Origin: CAZWSX01 sp964636985
GTDB lineage: Bacteria > Planctomycetota > Planctomycetia > Pirellulales > Pirellulaceae
Assembly: GCA_964636985.1 (NCBI GenBank)
Contig: CAZWSX010000001.1
Location: 496,001 to 560,000, forward strand
Reading direction: 5' to 3'
DNA: 64,000 bases
The notes under the pieces were generated by a model. The model made no database searches. It was given only the letters and a program-made list of their open reading frames with translations, and had not been told where the DNA came from. Below, piece by piece: positions 29,948 through 38,891 of this stretch (its first letter is position 1; every line of letters begins with the position of its first letter). Position numbers and translations under genes: made by a program.

Positions 29948-31351
29948 ATGCACATTGTCCTTTGGGATACTCGCCACGGCGGAGCGTTCAAAGATTTTGC
30001 CGGTGGTTTCGGCGTCGGGACATTTCGTGGCAGCGACCTCCGCAGCCGAATCATCGAGCGTTTCTACACCAGCGATTTTCGCTCGCCGCCGCTGGCGTAT
30101 GGCTTGCTCGCTGCCGGCTTGCGCGGCCGCGGTCACACCGTGGAATACGCTCTCGACACGACTCCGCCGGCCGATGTCTACATCTTCAACCCCGCGCTGA
30201 TGACGCTCCCGCACGAACTGGCCGTGATGCGGCAAATCAGCGAAACGCACCCCCGCGCGAAGCTGATCGTTTGCGGCCAGGTCGCCAGCACCATGCCCGA
30301 GAGCTTTGCGGGCAGGCCCGTCCAAGTGGCCCAAGGCGAGCCCGAGCGACTCATCGATTGCTTGGACGACGTGATCTCGTCGAGCGAGCAGTGCCACTCG
30401 ATCGGAACGGTTGCTAACCTCGACGACTTGCCGTTCGCCGATTGGAAGGGCTTTCCACACCACCGCTTCAAAGTGGGCTACGACTTCTGGAAGTTCCCCA
30501 CGGGCTACATCCAATCGAGCCGCGGTTGCACCCTCAGTTGTTCGTATTGCCCTTACATCATTCTGGAAAACAAAGTCCGCGTTCGCTCCGCCGAACTGGT
30601 AGGCGAGGAAATGCGCCGTGGCATTAAAGAGTACGGCTTCCAGAGCTTCAAGTTTCGCGACCCCTTGTGGGGAGCGCGCAAAAAGCATGTCAGCGAATTG
30701 ATCGACGAGATCGGGCGACTGCCTCGCAAAATCCAGTTCTCGATCGAGACCCGCATCGAATTGCTGCCGCGCGAACTGTTGATCGCCTTACGCGACGTGG
30801 GTCTCACGTCGATCACGGTCGGAATCGAAACGCCCCGCCGCGAGACACTCGTCAAATACAAACGCGCTCCCATCAAAGACGACAAACAGGCCGGCTTCGT
30901 CGCGATGTGCCGCGAGCTTGGGATTCGCGTTGTGGCCGGGTTCATCATTGGCTTTCCGGAAGACACCCGCGAGTCGATTCTCGACGTCCTCCGCTACGCC
31001 AAGCATGTGAACCCGTTTGTGGCTAATTTCAACATCTGCACTCCCTATCCAGGGACGGGCTTTTACGATGAGATCTCGGCCAAAATCGCGACCCGCAACT
31101 GGGAGCGCTACGATGTCTACACACCCAACTTGCAATACGAATACCTGACGCCCGAGGAAGTGCGGCAACTCCATCAAAAGTGCTTCAAACAGTTCTACTT
31201 CCGCTGGAAGTATCTCGAGAACTGGCAATTTCTCTGGCCAAGGATGCACGCCTTGGCGTCGCTGTTCTCGCGACAAACGCGCGCCAGTGAAGCCGAGCGG
31301 TCCGCAAGCTCGATCGCCGAAACCGATCGAGGGGGGCGCAAGGCCGCCTAA
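29948..31351 (+). CDS. B12-binding-domain radical SAM protein
   Basis: The N-terminal part (1-150) has the Rossmann-like layout of a cobalamin-binding domain, and the radical SAM core begins with SSRGCTLSCSYCPY, the CxxxCxxC cluster ligands being Cys194, Cys198 and Cys201. SITVGIETPRRETL and VVAGFIIGFPEDTRESI are core-barrel motifs of the same family. Members perform radical methylations or ring-forming reactions on lipids, tetrapyrroles and natural products. ATG 29948 has GAGGA at a good distance; the in-frame GTG 29915 overlaps the glycosyltransferase stop (GTGA) and is the alternative. The tight link suggests both enzymes act on the same lipid or glycoconjugate. The substrate is unknown. 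Confidence 0.87.
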   Translation: MHIVLWDTRHGGAFKDFAGGFGVGTFRGSDLRSRIIERFYTSDFRSPPLAYGLLAAGLRGRGHTVEYALDTTPPADVYIFNPALMTLPHELAVMRQISETHPRAKLIVCGQVASTMPESFAGRPVQVAQGEPERLIDCLDDVISSSEQCHSIGTVANLDDLPFADWKGFPHHRFKVGYDFWKFPTGYIQSSRGCTLSCSYCPYIILENKVRVRSAELVGEEMRRGIKEYGFQSFKFRDPLWGARKKHVSELIDEIGRLPRKIQFSIETRIELLPRELLIALRDVGLTSITVGIETPRRETLVKYKRAPIKDDKQAGFVAMCRELGIRVVAGFIIGFPEDTRESILDVLRYAKHVNPFVANFNICTPYPGTGFYDEISAKIATRNWERYDVYTPNLQYEYLTPEEVRQLHQKCFKQFYFRWKYLENWQFLWPRMHALASLFSRQTRASEAERSASSIAETDRGGRKAA

Positions 31352-31416
31352 TTTCTCAACAGGGTGTCATTCGTAAGAGTGTTTACACTTGATAACGAAG
31401 TTGTCATGATTCAAGC

Positions 31417-32940
31417 TTGACGCGGCGCAGGACGATTTTTAACTTCGACGCGTGGGTCGATCGTGTTCTGCTCGCCGGATGGCAGCGATCGATTGGGGCG
31501 GCAGACCTCCACGTACGCGAACTAGTAGTGGATTCCCGATCGCGCAAGAGCAAGTCCGCCGAACCCAAGCCAAGCGTCTCGGCGCCATCGACCGCCCGGG
31601 GGCCGTCGACTGTTAGGGCGTTATCGACGCTCCTTCGCTCCTCCATGGTGGGCATTCTTGCACTGGGAGCGATGACGCTTGCTTGCACCGTTGCCTACTA
31701 TGCAACGCGTCCGGCCTCGTTCGATAACAAACTCGAGCGCGCGGCGAAGGCCATCGAGGCCGACAATCTGAAAGAATTCATGCAGTCCCTCGCTGCCATC
31801 GAGCAAGTCCCCGGCAAGGCGGACCACGCCGCGTTGCTGATGGGGCGTTGGCACGCTGTCCATCGGCGGCATTTGCAGGCCCTCAACGAGTTCAGCAAGT
31901 GCCACTCCGATGAAGAGGTCGAGATGCAGGCGACCCTTGAGGGCGCGCACGTCTTCCTGGCGATGAACAATCGCTGGGAGGCGGCCAACATCCTGCTGAA
32001 ACTGATCGCCAACGGAAAGGACCCCGCCGACGCCCATCGCATGTTGGCCGAGATCTTTCAGCACTGGGGTGCCAACGAAAAGACGATCGAACACGCATCG
32101 CTCTGGGCCGAGCTCAAACCCGACGATCCCTTGCCGTGGCTCCTTCTGGCTGAGGAAGCAAGCATCCACCACGACGACCAGCTCTTGGAAAAGTGCATTG
32201 ATGATGGCCTGGCACGTAAACCATCGAACGACGTCGAAGCGAAGCTCATCGCGTTGCGAGCCGCTGCCGAAATTGAAGCGGGCGAGCTCGACGCCGCGGG
32301 CAACGACATTGCAAAACTCCCAAAAGGGCCTCGCCACGATCTCCTCTTGGCGCAAAAGCAATTCGTCGGCGGCGATTTTTCCGCTGCCAGTGCGACCCTC
32401 GCGCAGTCGGGCGAGGCGATCAAGTCGCTGGGAAGCGACGCCGCCGTGATCGCAGCGACCTTAAAGATGCAAATTGCCGCGCAAGGAACGGATGCACAGC
32501 AAACCGAAACATTGGCGGACGAGTTACTTGGGATCAACAAGACATCCGTCGCCGCCTGGGAAACGCTGGCCAAGGTTGCCGAGTCGCGCAGCGAAACTGA
32601 CCGAGCCAGGCAACTTCAAAGTAAAGCCGAAGAGGCTCGCCAATGGCAACAGCGGTATCAAGCCGCGCTAGGCCAGGCCGGTATCCACACGATTGATCCC
32701 GCGCCGCGGTACGAATTGCTCCGTCTCGCTTTGATCGCCGACGACGAGGTCGCTGTGAAGCGATGGAAAGACACACTCCGGGAACTCGACCCCGAGGGGC
32801 GAATGATGCCCGACGAACTGGAACCGTACCTCACAGGTGTGATCAAGCGCGTCCGCCGTTACTCGCCGCAGGAAATCCGCGCCGCGGAGTGGTTCGGCCG
32901 CCCGCGCGGATCGCTACCCCAATTCGTGATCAAAGAGTAA
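31417..32940 (+). CDS. Membrane-anchored TPR protein
   Basis: The first start codon in the frame is TTG 31417, since a stop lies at 31393. The next candidates are GTG 31528 and ATG 31645, so the start is uncertain. The product (up to 507 residues) has a Ser/Pro-rich cytoplasmic segment, one transmembrane helix (about 77-95, MVGILALGAMTLACTVAYY) and a long helical-repeat domain with TPR features (DHAALLMGRWHAVHRRHLQALNEF is one unit). It likely serves as a protein-binding scaffold outside the membrane. It lies 65 bases after the radical SAM gene and may belong to the same operon. Confidence 0.75.
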   Translation: MTRRRTIFNFDAWVDRVLLAGWQRSIGAADLHVRELVVDSRSRKSKSAEPKPSVSAPSTARGPSTVRALSTLLRSSMVGILALGAMTLACTVAYYATRPASFDNKLERAAKAIEADNLKEFMQSLAAIEQVPGKADHAALLMGRWHAVHRRHLQALNEFSKCHSDEEVEMQATLEGAHVFLAMNNRWEAANILLKLIANGKDPADAHRMLAEIFQHWGANEKTIEHASLWAELKPDDPLPWLLLAEEASIHHDDQLLEKCIDDGLARKPSNDVEAKLIALRAAAEIEAGELDAAGNDIAKLPKGPRHDLLLAQKQFVGGDFSAASATLAQSGEAIKSLGSDAAVIAATLKMQIAAQGTDAQQTETLADELLGINKTSVAAWETLAKVAESRSETDRARQLQSKAEEARQWQQRYQAALGQAGIHTIDPAPRYELLRLALIADDEVAVKRWKDTLRELDPEGRMMPDELEPYLTGVIKRVRRYSPQEIRAAEWFGRPRGSLPQFVIKE

Positions 32941-32966
32941 TCCTCGAACGCGGACGTTTGCTGGAG

Positions 32967-33899
32967 CTACTCGCGCGGCTTCATCAACTCCAGTTCGCGC
33001 AGCCACTTCAGGCAGGCATCGGTCCACGCCGCGTGCGAGCGATCGCTCGAACGGATGCCGAAATCGTGTGTCGTGGCGGCGTAGATATGGAGTTCCGCCG
33101 GAATCTTCGCCTTCTGCAGCGCCAGGTACATCAGCACGCTATTCTCCGGGGCACTGATCGGATCGGCGGCGCCGTGAACCAGAAACACCGGCGGAGTCTT
33201 CTCGGGAATCCGAATGTGCGACGAGAGCTCGTCCTTATCTTGCTTCTTCAAGTAACCCGAGTACGCCGCGACAGCGAAATCAGGCCGGCAACTCACCTTG
33301 TCGACGTCGTCGACGGGCTTGTACGTTCGCTGATCGAAGTACGTCGCCGTGGCGACTGATAAGTGCCCGCCGGCCGAGAAGCCAATCATCCCGACCTTGT
33401 CCGGATCGATCCCCCACTCCCCAGCTCTGCTGCGCAAGATGCTCACCGCTCGCTGTGAATCTTGCAGCGCGCGACGCGCCGGTTCGCCTTGCGTATCGTC
33501 AGGGCGGCGCGGCACGCGGTACTTCAAAATCACCCCTGTGATGCCGTGGTCGGTGGCCCACTTGGCGACTTCTTCTCCTTCCAGTTCGTAATACAAATTC
33601 CAGTAGCCGCCGCCGGGGCAAATGAGCATCGTCGTCCCGTTCGCCTTTTCCTTGGCAGGGCGATAGATCGTAATCGTCGGCACCGTCACGTTGGAGACAA
33701 GCCGGGTCGACTCGGTCACTTCCACCTGAACACGGTCGAGCGACGGCGACATCCGCACGTATTCCTCGCCAATGCCGCCCGCTTCATCGGGCGCTTCTCC
33801 AGGCCACAGCGTGACGACGATGGGCTCCTCGGCCCGGCTGTTCGTCAGGGCAAAAGTGAGGCCGAGCAAGACGATCAAAAACAGGGCGACGCGAAACAT
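32967..33899 (-). CDS. Secreted alpha/beta-hydrolase, acetyl-xylan-esterase-like
   Basis: A signal peptide (MFRVALFLIVLLGLTFALTNSRA) precedes a 290-residue alpha/beta-hydrolase. The oxyanion region is CPGGGYW (94-100), the nucleophile Ser175 lies in GFSAGG, Asp246 in HGAADPIS and His278 in THDFG, giving a complete catalytic triad. The overall pattern matches planctomycete esterases annotated as acetyl esterase or BD-FAE-like, which release acetyl groups from polysaccharides such as xylan. No glycoside hydrolase or sulfatase gene is nearby. It is divergent from the LRR array. Confidence 0.87.
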   Translation of the reverse strand: MFRVALFLIVLLGLTFALTNSRAEEPIVVTLWPGEAPDEAGGIGEEYVRMSPSLDRVQVEVTESTRLVSNVTVPTITIYRPAKEKANGTTMLICPGGGYWNLYYELEGEEVAKWATDHGITGVILKYRVPRRPDDTQGEPARRALQDSQRAVSILRSRAGEWGIDPDKVGMIGFSAGGHLSVATATYFDQRTYKPVDDVDKVSCRPDFAVAAYSGYLKKQDKDELSSHIRIPEKTPPVFLVHGAADPISAPENSVLMYLALQKAKIPAELHIYAATTHDFGIRSSDRSHAAWTDACLKWLRELELMKPRE

Positions 33900-34060
33900 G
33901 TTGCACCTTCGATGGAGGGACGACTTCCCCCTGCCGGAAGCAAATATAGTACGAAAACCGATGTCAGCCGAGGATATGCCGGATTTGGTTTGCCACCCGA
34001 CGGCGGCAATGTTAGAAGTGAGCGTTACTGCAGGGTCGCTTCTCCACCACCGGGCCGTCT

Positions 34061-35680
34061 ATGAACGAGGCCTCTTCGCCATCGGCTTTGCCAGTCAAGC
34101 GCCGCTCGTGGCTGCAGTTTGGCACGCGAGCCATTTTTGCTGGTGTAGTGGTCGCTGCACTTGCAGCATGGTGGGCGCGAGCGGAGATGGCCAGGGAAGA
34201 GCGGCGAGAGATTCTGATTGCCGAGTTGCAGGCCTCGGGAAACCTTCTCAGCGCCAACCCAAAAGCAACGTGGCGAGGCCGATGGGCCGCATGGCTGCGG
34301 GGCAAGCCGTCCACTCCTACGGTCAACTGGCTGTCGCTCGAAGAGAATATCTCCCTGTCTAAGCTTCGCGAAATTGTCCAGGAATTCCCGGACGCAAGTC
34401 TCCATATTCGCGTCAAGGCCGACCAGCTGTCGCCTGAAATGCGCGACTTTCTGGTTCAGCTCAAAAGACTGAACGCGTTGACGATACTCGACTCGCTCGA
34501 TACCAACGACGAAACACTGACGTGGCTGTCAAAGGTGCGGAGCAAGGAGGTGCTGTCGTTCAGCGTCAACGGCGTCACCGACGCGTTGTTGCAGCGGTTG
34601 GCGGATGCGGAAGTCGACCTGACGCAAATTCTCGACGCGACGAATACCGACGATCCTCGACCGTGGCGAGCGGTTACCAACGACGGCCTTCGCGCGGCGG
34701 CTCGATTTCGAAGACTCTATTGGCTCGATGCCGGCGAACTGACAGATGACGATGGGTTTAGAGCGTTCAAGAACCATTCCGCTTTGGGACAAGTCCGACT
34801 CCACGGAGCCAGTTTCACGGATGCAAGCGCCGAGACGCTCGCCAGCTTGACGAGCCTTGCATCGCTTGGCCTTGCGGACACCAGGTTGACTGATGCCGGG
34901 ATCGCCAAAGCAATCCAAGGGCGTCCCTTGCGAGGGCTCTACCTTCGCAATGCCGAAGTGGGCGAAGACTCCATAGGTGTGATCGACGGGATGGCCTCGC
35001 TGATCGAGGTCGAATTAGAAAACGTTCCCCTCTCGCCCCAACTAGTCGCAGCCCTTGCGAAGCAACCCATTACCAAACTCCACATCGAAGGGGATTATCG
35101 CGACGCCGATCTTCTTCTGTTGGCGCCCCTTGCGCCACTCTTGAGCCGATTTACTCTCAAAACACCCAACGCGACTGATGAGGGGTTGGTCTGGTTGGCC
35201 AACGCCAATCGATTGATGGGTCTGCGGCTGCTCGATACTCAGGCAACAGCAGCCACGATGAAACTCCTTACGAACGCAAAGCCTGGTTACGTCTCCCTAG
35301 GCGGTCCCAACATCAACGCGTCCACGCTCGCGGAGGCGACTCGCTCCGTAAAAACAAGAGCATTTCTATTAGGTGGGGAGTCGGTTGACGATGAGGCGCT
35401 GCAAGGGTTGGCGCCAACTTATGCTGTACTCTCGTTGAGCGGTACGCGCGTCACAGCCAATGGTCTTCGCTCACTCAAAACAAATGGGACGAAGTTCAAC
35501 GTAATCCTCACCTACCCCACTGGGACACCCCCGCCTTTGACTCAACAGGAACTGGACGAAATTACACAAACGACGGGCGGTTTGGTCAACGTTTCCCTCA
35601 ATGCACTGCGCCCCGAGGTATTCGCGAGAGAATTGCCTAAAGCCTCCCCAAAGCCCGTTGGCGAGGCAAAGTCGCAATGA
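34061..35680 (+). CDS. Array LRR membrane protein, copy 1 of 9
   Basis: First gene of a tandem family. Its 539 residues show the shared plan: short Pro/Ser N-tail, basic KRRSW then helix (QFGTRAIFAGVVVAALAAWW, about 17-36), a charged helix with EMAREERREILIAEL, a conserved RWAAWLRGKP box, about 350 residues of LRRs (for example FTDASAETLASLTSLASL, TRLTDAGIAKAIQGRPL, GTRVTANGLRSLKT) and an end piece with PPPLTQQELDEI and TGGLVNVSL. Basic residues before the helix put the N-tail in the cytoplasm and the LRR domain outside. LRRs usually bind proteins; the ligand is unknown. No convincing Shine-Dalgarno is seen at the ATG. Any promoter should lie in 33900-34060. Confidence 0.82.
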   Translation: MNEASSPSALPVKRRSWLQFGTRAIFAGVVVAALAAWWARAEMAREERREILIAELQASGNLLSANPKATWRGRWAAWLRGKPSTPTVNWLSLEENISLSKLREIVQEFPDASLHIRVKADQLSPEMRDFLVQLKRLNALTILDSLDTNDETLTWLSKVRSKEVLSFSVNGVTDALLQRLADAEVDLTQILDATNTDDPRPWRAVTNDGLRAAARFRRLYWLDAGELTDDDGFRAFKNHSALGQVRLHGASFTDASAETLASLTSLASLGLADTRLTDAGIAKAIQGRPLRGLYLRNAEVGEDSIGVIDGMASLIEVELENVPLSPQLVAALAKQPITKLHIEGDYRDADLLLLAPLAPLLSRFTLKTPNATDEGLVWLANANRLMGLRLLDTQATAATMKLLTNAKPGYVSLGGPNINASTLAEATRSVKTRAFLLGGESVDDEALQGLAPTYAVLSLSGTRVTANGLRSLKTNGTKFNVILTYPTGTPPPLTQQELDEITQTTGGLVNVSLNALRPEVFARELPKASPKPVGEAKSQ

Positions 35681-37215
35681 CGATCGAACCATCATCGTCA
35701 AGTCCGTCTCCTAAGCGCCGCTGGCGGCTGCAATTCGGCACGCGCACGCTGTTTCTCATTGTCGTCGCTACCGCCTTTGGCGCTTGGTACATCGGGGATG
35801 AAGTGGCCAAGGAGCAGCGGCGCGAAGCACTCATCGCGGCCATCTTTGCCAGGCGTGGATACGTCCAAGCCAAAGCGGGAACCCCGTGGCGTCGGCGCTT
35901 GGCTGCCTGGCTCCGGGGCAAGCATCGCACGCCGATGGTTGACTCGGCGGATCTACATGCGGCGCTCGACCTCCCTCTGATGCGAGAGTTCGAAGAAGTG
36001 TATCCCGATGCCGGCCTTGGTTTAGAGATTGCCGGAACGCCATCGCCTGAAGTGCAGGAATCTCTCTTGCGGCTCAAGACGTTGCGAGAGATCTACGTCA
36101 GCGGGCCGATTGACCCCAGCGACCAATCTCTAGCCTGGCTGACGAAACTCCAACGCGCCAAGTTGCTGCGATTGACTAACTCAGTTATGGGGGAGAGCAG
36201 CGACCTCTATCGGCACAGTTCCTTGGCCGATCCCTATTTGTATGCCGACATCGCCAGGTCGCAAACGCCGCATCGGCCGTTGTGGAACCGCGCCAGTCGC
36301 GGCAATTCGTACAACTTGGTGTCTGCGGAATTGGTTGGTCCGGAATATACGGATGCAAGTGCCGACGCGCTCGCGACGCTTCCCAACCTTTGCGTCCTTA
36401 GGTTGACGCGAACCAGGTTGACTGATGCCGGCATTGCCAATGCGATTGGGAATCAGAATCTTGAGTTGTTGGGTCTGCACCGCGAACAGGTTGGCCACCA
36501 AACGATCGCGGCGATCGCGTGCATGCCCGGTTTGGAGGGCATCGAACTACAAGGCATCCCCTTGTCGCCCGAGTTGGTCACCGCACTTGCAAAGCATCGA
36601 ATCAAGTCCCTTTCGCTTGACGGAGACTACCCCGACGACCAAATCAAGCTGCTTGCCCCGCTCGCGCCAAGTCTCGAGCGAATCCGTCTCCAAACACCAA
36701 GCGTGACCGATCGCGGACTCGACTGGCTCCCCGACGCGCACAATTTGCATGGACTGCAACTCTTCGACACGCAAGTCACTGCGGCAGCCATCGAACGTAT
36801 CGTCACCAACCGTTCCGAGCTCCACATCCAGTTGAGCGGACCGGATGCGGCCAAGGTGATTCCGCCGAAAGCGAAGCGGCCTTTCAAGCTCGGGAGCCTG
36901 ACACTACTAGGACCGGCAATCGACGACCATGTGCTGGCAGCGCTCGAACCTCCTTACGATTACCTCGACCTGATCGGCACGCGCGTGACCGCCGAAGGTC
37001 TCAAGTCTCTCAAAACCGAGGGCAGGTCAGCGACCGTCCTAATGACAGGCACGGCCGACTCCCTCCCGATGCCTCGCAGTGCTGAAACCTCCCCAATCAA
37101 GATGGCGGAGATGGGGCCGACGCAAGTATGGTTCCAACCAGTCGAACCAGCCGTGCTGGAACGCGTCCTATCAAGGATCTTGAACAAAACGTCCGCAGAG
37201 AAGACGTCCCCATGA
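35677..37215 (+). CDS. Array LRR membrane protein, copy 2 of 9
   Basis: Starts inside the stop of copy 1 (ATGA, 35677-35680). 512 residues with the family plan. The helix begins LQFGTRTLFLIVVATAFGAW, the box reads RRLAAWLRGKHRT, and LRR units include YTDASADALATLPNLCVLRL and TRLTDAGIANAIGNQNLELL. It is the most divergent of copies 1-6: the WW after the helix is WY, and the usual PPLTQQEI end piece is replaced by a Pro/Met-rich stretch (SLPMPRSAETSPIKMAEM). The substitution could alter the C-terminal cap or reflect relaxed constraint. Confidence 0.8.
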   Translation: MTIEPSSSSPSPKRRWRLQFGTRTLFLIVVATAFGAWYIGDEVAKEQRREALIAAIFARRGYVQAKAGTPWRRRLAAWLRGKHRTPMVDSADLHAALDLPLMREFEEVYPDAGLGLEIAGTPSPEVQESLLRLKTLREIYVSGPIDPSDQSLAWLTKLQRAKLLRLTNSVMGESSDLYRHSSLADPYLYADIARSQTPHRPLWNRASRGNSYNLVSAELVGPEYTDASADALATLPNLCVLRLTRTRLTDAGIANAIGNQNLELLGLHREQVGHQTIAAIACMPGLEGIELQGIPLSPELVTALAKHRIKSLSLDGDYPDDQIKLLAPLAPSLERIRLQTPSVTDRGLDWLPDAHNLHGLQLFDTQVTAAAIERIVTNRSELHIQLSGPDAAKVIPPKAKRPFKLGSLTLLGPAIDDHVLAALEPPYDYLDLIGTRVTAEGLKSLKTEGRSATVLMTGTADSLPMPRSAETSPIKMAEMGPTQVWFQPVEPAVLERVLSRILNKTSAEKTSP

Positions 37216-38891
37216 GCAGCACCTCTCCACCCTCGACTCCGCCCGTCAAGCGCCGCTCGTGGTTGCAGTTCAGCACGCGGACGGTCTTTGCCCTGATCGT
37301 CCTTGCCGCTCTGGCGGCGTGGTGGGCACGCGGCGAGATGGCCAACGAACAGCGGCGCGAGGAGGTGATTGCGTTGGTGCAACGCGAACCAAATAGCCCG
37401 CATTGTTGGCTTGAGTTAGATGCAAAGACCAAGGCGAATTGGCACCGAAGGCTGGCAGCGTGGCTGCGAGGGAAACCACCTGTCCCCACGGTGACCAGGG
37501 CTTTGATGAGCAGGGCCGACGATCCTGTAGTCATGCGAGAGCTCGTGGAGCTGTTCCCCGAGGCTTGGTTCTCGTTGAGTGTGGATACTTCTAAGGTGAC
37601 GCCAGAATTATTGGAAGTTTTCGCGCAGATGAAAAAACTCGAGGCGTTAAGCTTTCATTCGGCCCCTTTTGATGCGACCGATGAATCGCTGGCCAGACTC
37701 GCGAAGATCCACACCAGTCAGAGCGGCCTGATGCACGCCGGCTCGGCCGGCCTGAGCTTTGGTGCAAAGCAAGTCGACGACGAGCTTTTGCGCCGCCTCG
37801 CCGCCGCGAAGGTTGATCTCGCTTGGGTTTATTATGACATGACCTATGTCGGCGACTCTCGCGCGTGGACGTTGGTCACCAACGAAGGGCTCCGCTCGGC
37901 CGCCAAGTCTCCCAACCTGAGGACGGTCATCGCGAGCCGCCGCGCCGACGACGAGGGGTTCGCGGCCTTCAAAGACCATCCCATGGTCAGCGAGGTTGAA
38001 TTAATCGGCCCCGGATACACCGATGCCAGTGCCGAGACGCTGGTCACGTTGCGCCGAATGCGGTCGCTCGACCTTAACGATACCCAGTTGACCGATGCCG
38101 GAATCGCTAGGGCCATCGAGAATCGTTCGTTTGAGTATCTCAAGCTCAAAGGCGCGAACGTTGGCGAGAAGACGATTGCGGCTATCGCCGGGATGCCGTC
38201 CCTCATGTTCATTGAATTGCGTGGCGTTCCTCTGTCACCCGAACTAGCGGCTGCCCTTGCCAAGCATCCTCTTGAAGGCGTACACCTTAGCGGCGACTAC
38301 ACCGACGCCGATCTCACCCAGCTGGCGCCCGTCGCTCCGAAACTCCAGGGCATCTTTCTCAATACACCTCACGTGACCGACGAGGGGCGGAAGTGGTTAG
38401 CCAGCGCCGGCACACTGGGCAACCTGAACCTCGAAGATACGCAGGCGACCGTGGCAACCGTGAAGGTCATTTCGACTACGAGTCCGGGGCACATGTCCCT
38501 CAGTTTGGGAGGGCCGAATATCAACGCGGAGGTGATCGCCGAGGCGCATCGCAAGTTCGGAGTCGGATGGGTGTCGCTCTATGGATCGACCATCGACGAC
38601 AGCGTCCTTGCCGCTCTCGAGCCGACGTACAACTTTCTAGATCTGGCGGGCACCCGAACGACGGCCGCCGGCCTCAAATCGCTAAAAACAGCAACAGGGA
38701 GGAAGATAAGTGTTCGCGTCTTCGCTCCCGACGATCGTGAGCCCCCTTTGACTCCACAGGAAATCGAAGACATCAAGCAAGCGACCGGCGGGCTAGTTGA
38801 GGTAAAGATCAACGTAGTCAGCCCGCAGGCGTTTGACCTCATGCTGCCAAAATCGTCGCGTAAGTCTGACGCGGAGGCAAAAATGCCATGA
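37212..38891 (+). CDS. Array LRR membrane protein, copy 3 of 9
   Basis: ATG 37212 overlaps the copy 2 stop (ATGA). The frame is open upstream to 37128 but that part is antisense-like and lies inside copy 2. 559 residues, the longest copy. N-tail MSSTSPPSTPPVKRRSW, helix LQFSTRTVFALIVLAALAAWW, box RRLAAWLRGKPP, LRR units such as YTDASAETLVTLRRMRSLDL and TQLTDAGIARAIENRSFEYL, and the end piece PPLTPQEIEDIKQATGGLVE. It is closest to copy 6 in several segments (both have FGAKQVDDELLRRLAAAK / FGSKHLDDDLLRRVADAK and a VKINVVSPQ- or SQLAIG-type finish). Confidence 0.82.
   Translation: MSSTSPPSTPPVKRRSWLQFSTRTVFALIVLAALAAWWARGEMANEQRREEVIALVQREPNSPHCWLELDAKTKANWHRRLAAWLRGKPPVPTVTRALMSRADDPVVMRELVELFPEAWFSLSVDTSKVTPELLEVFAQMKKLEALSFHSAPFDATDESLARLAKIHTSQSGLMHAGSAGLSFGAKQVDDELLRRLAAAKVDLAWVYYDMTYVGDSRAWTLVTNEGLRSAAKSPNLRTVIASRRADDEGFAAFKDHPMVSEVELIGPGYTDASAETLVTLRRMRSLDLNDTQLTDAGIARAIENRSFEYLKLKGANVGEKTIAAIAGMPSLMFIELRGVPLSPELAAALAKHPLEGVHLSGDYTDADLTQLAPVAPKLQGIFLNTPHVTDEGRKWLASAGTLGNLNLEDTQATVATVKVISTTSPGHMSLSLGGPNINAEVIAEAHRKFGVGWVSLYGSTIDDSVLAALEPTYNFLDLAGTRTTAAGLKSLKTATGRKISVRVFAPDDREPPLTPQEIEDIKQATGGLVEVKINVVSPQAFDLMLPKSSRKSDAEAKMP

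Noticed and set aside
28665..31351. Hopanoid synthesis genes hpnI and hpnJ
   Set aside because: Only general family resemblance, and no squalene cyclase or other hopanoid gene in the window, so no gene symbols were assigned.
33900..34060. Promoter for the LRR array with TATAGT at 33945-33950
   Set aside because: A -10-like hexamer is present but there is no acceptable -35 at 16-18 bases, so it was not listed as a feature.
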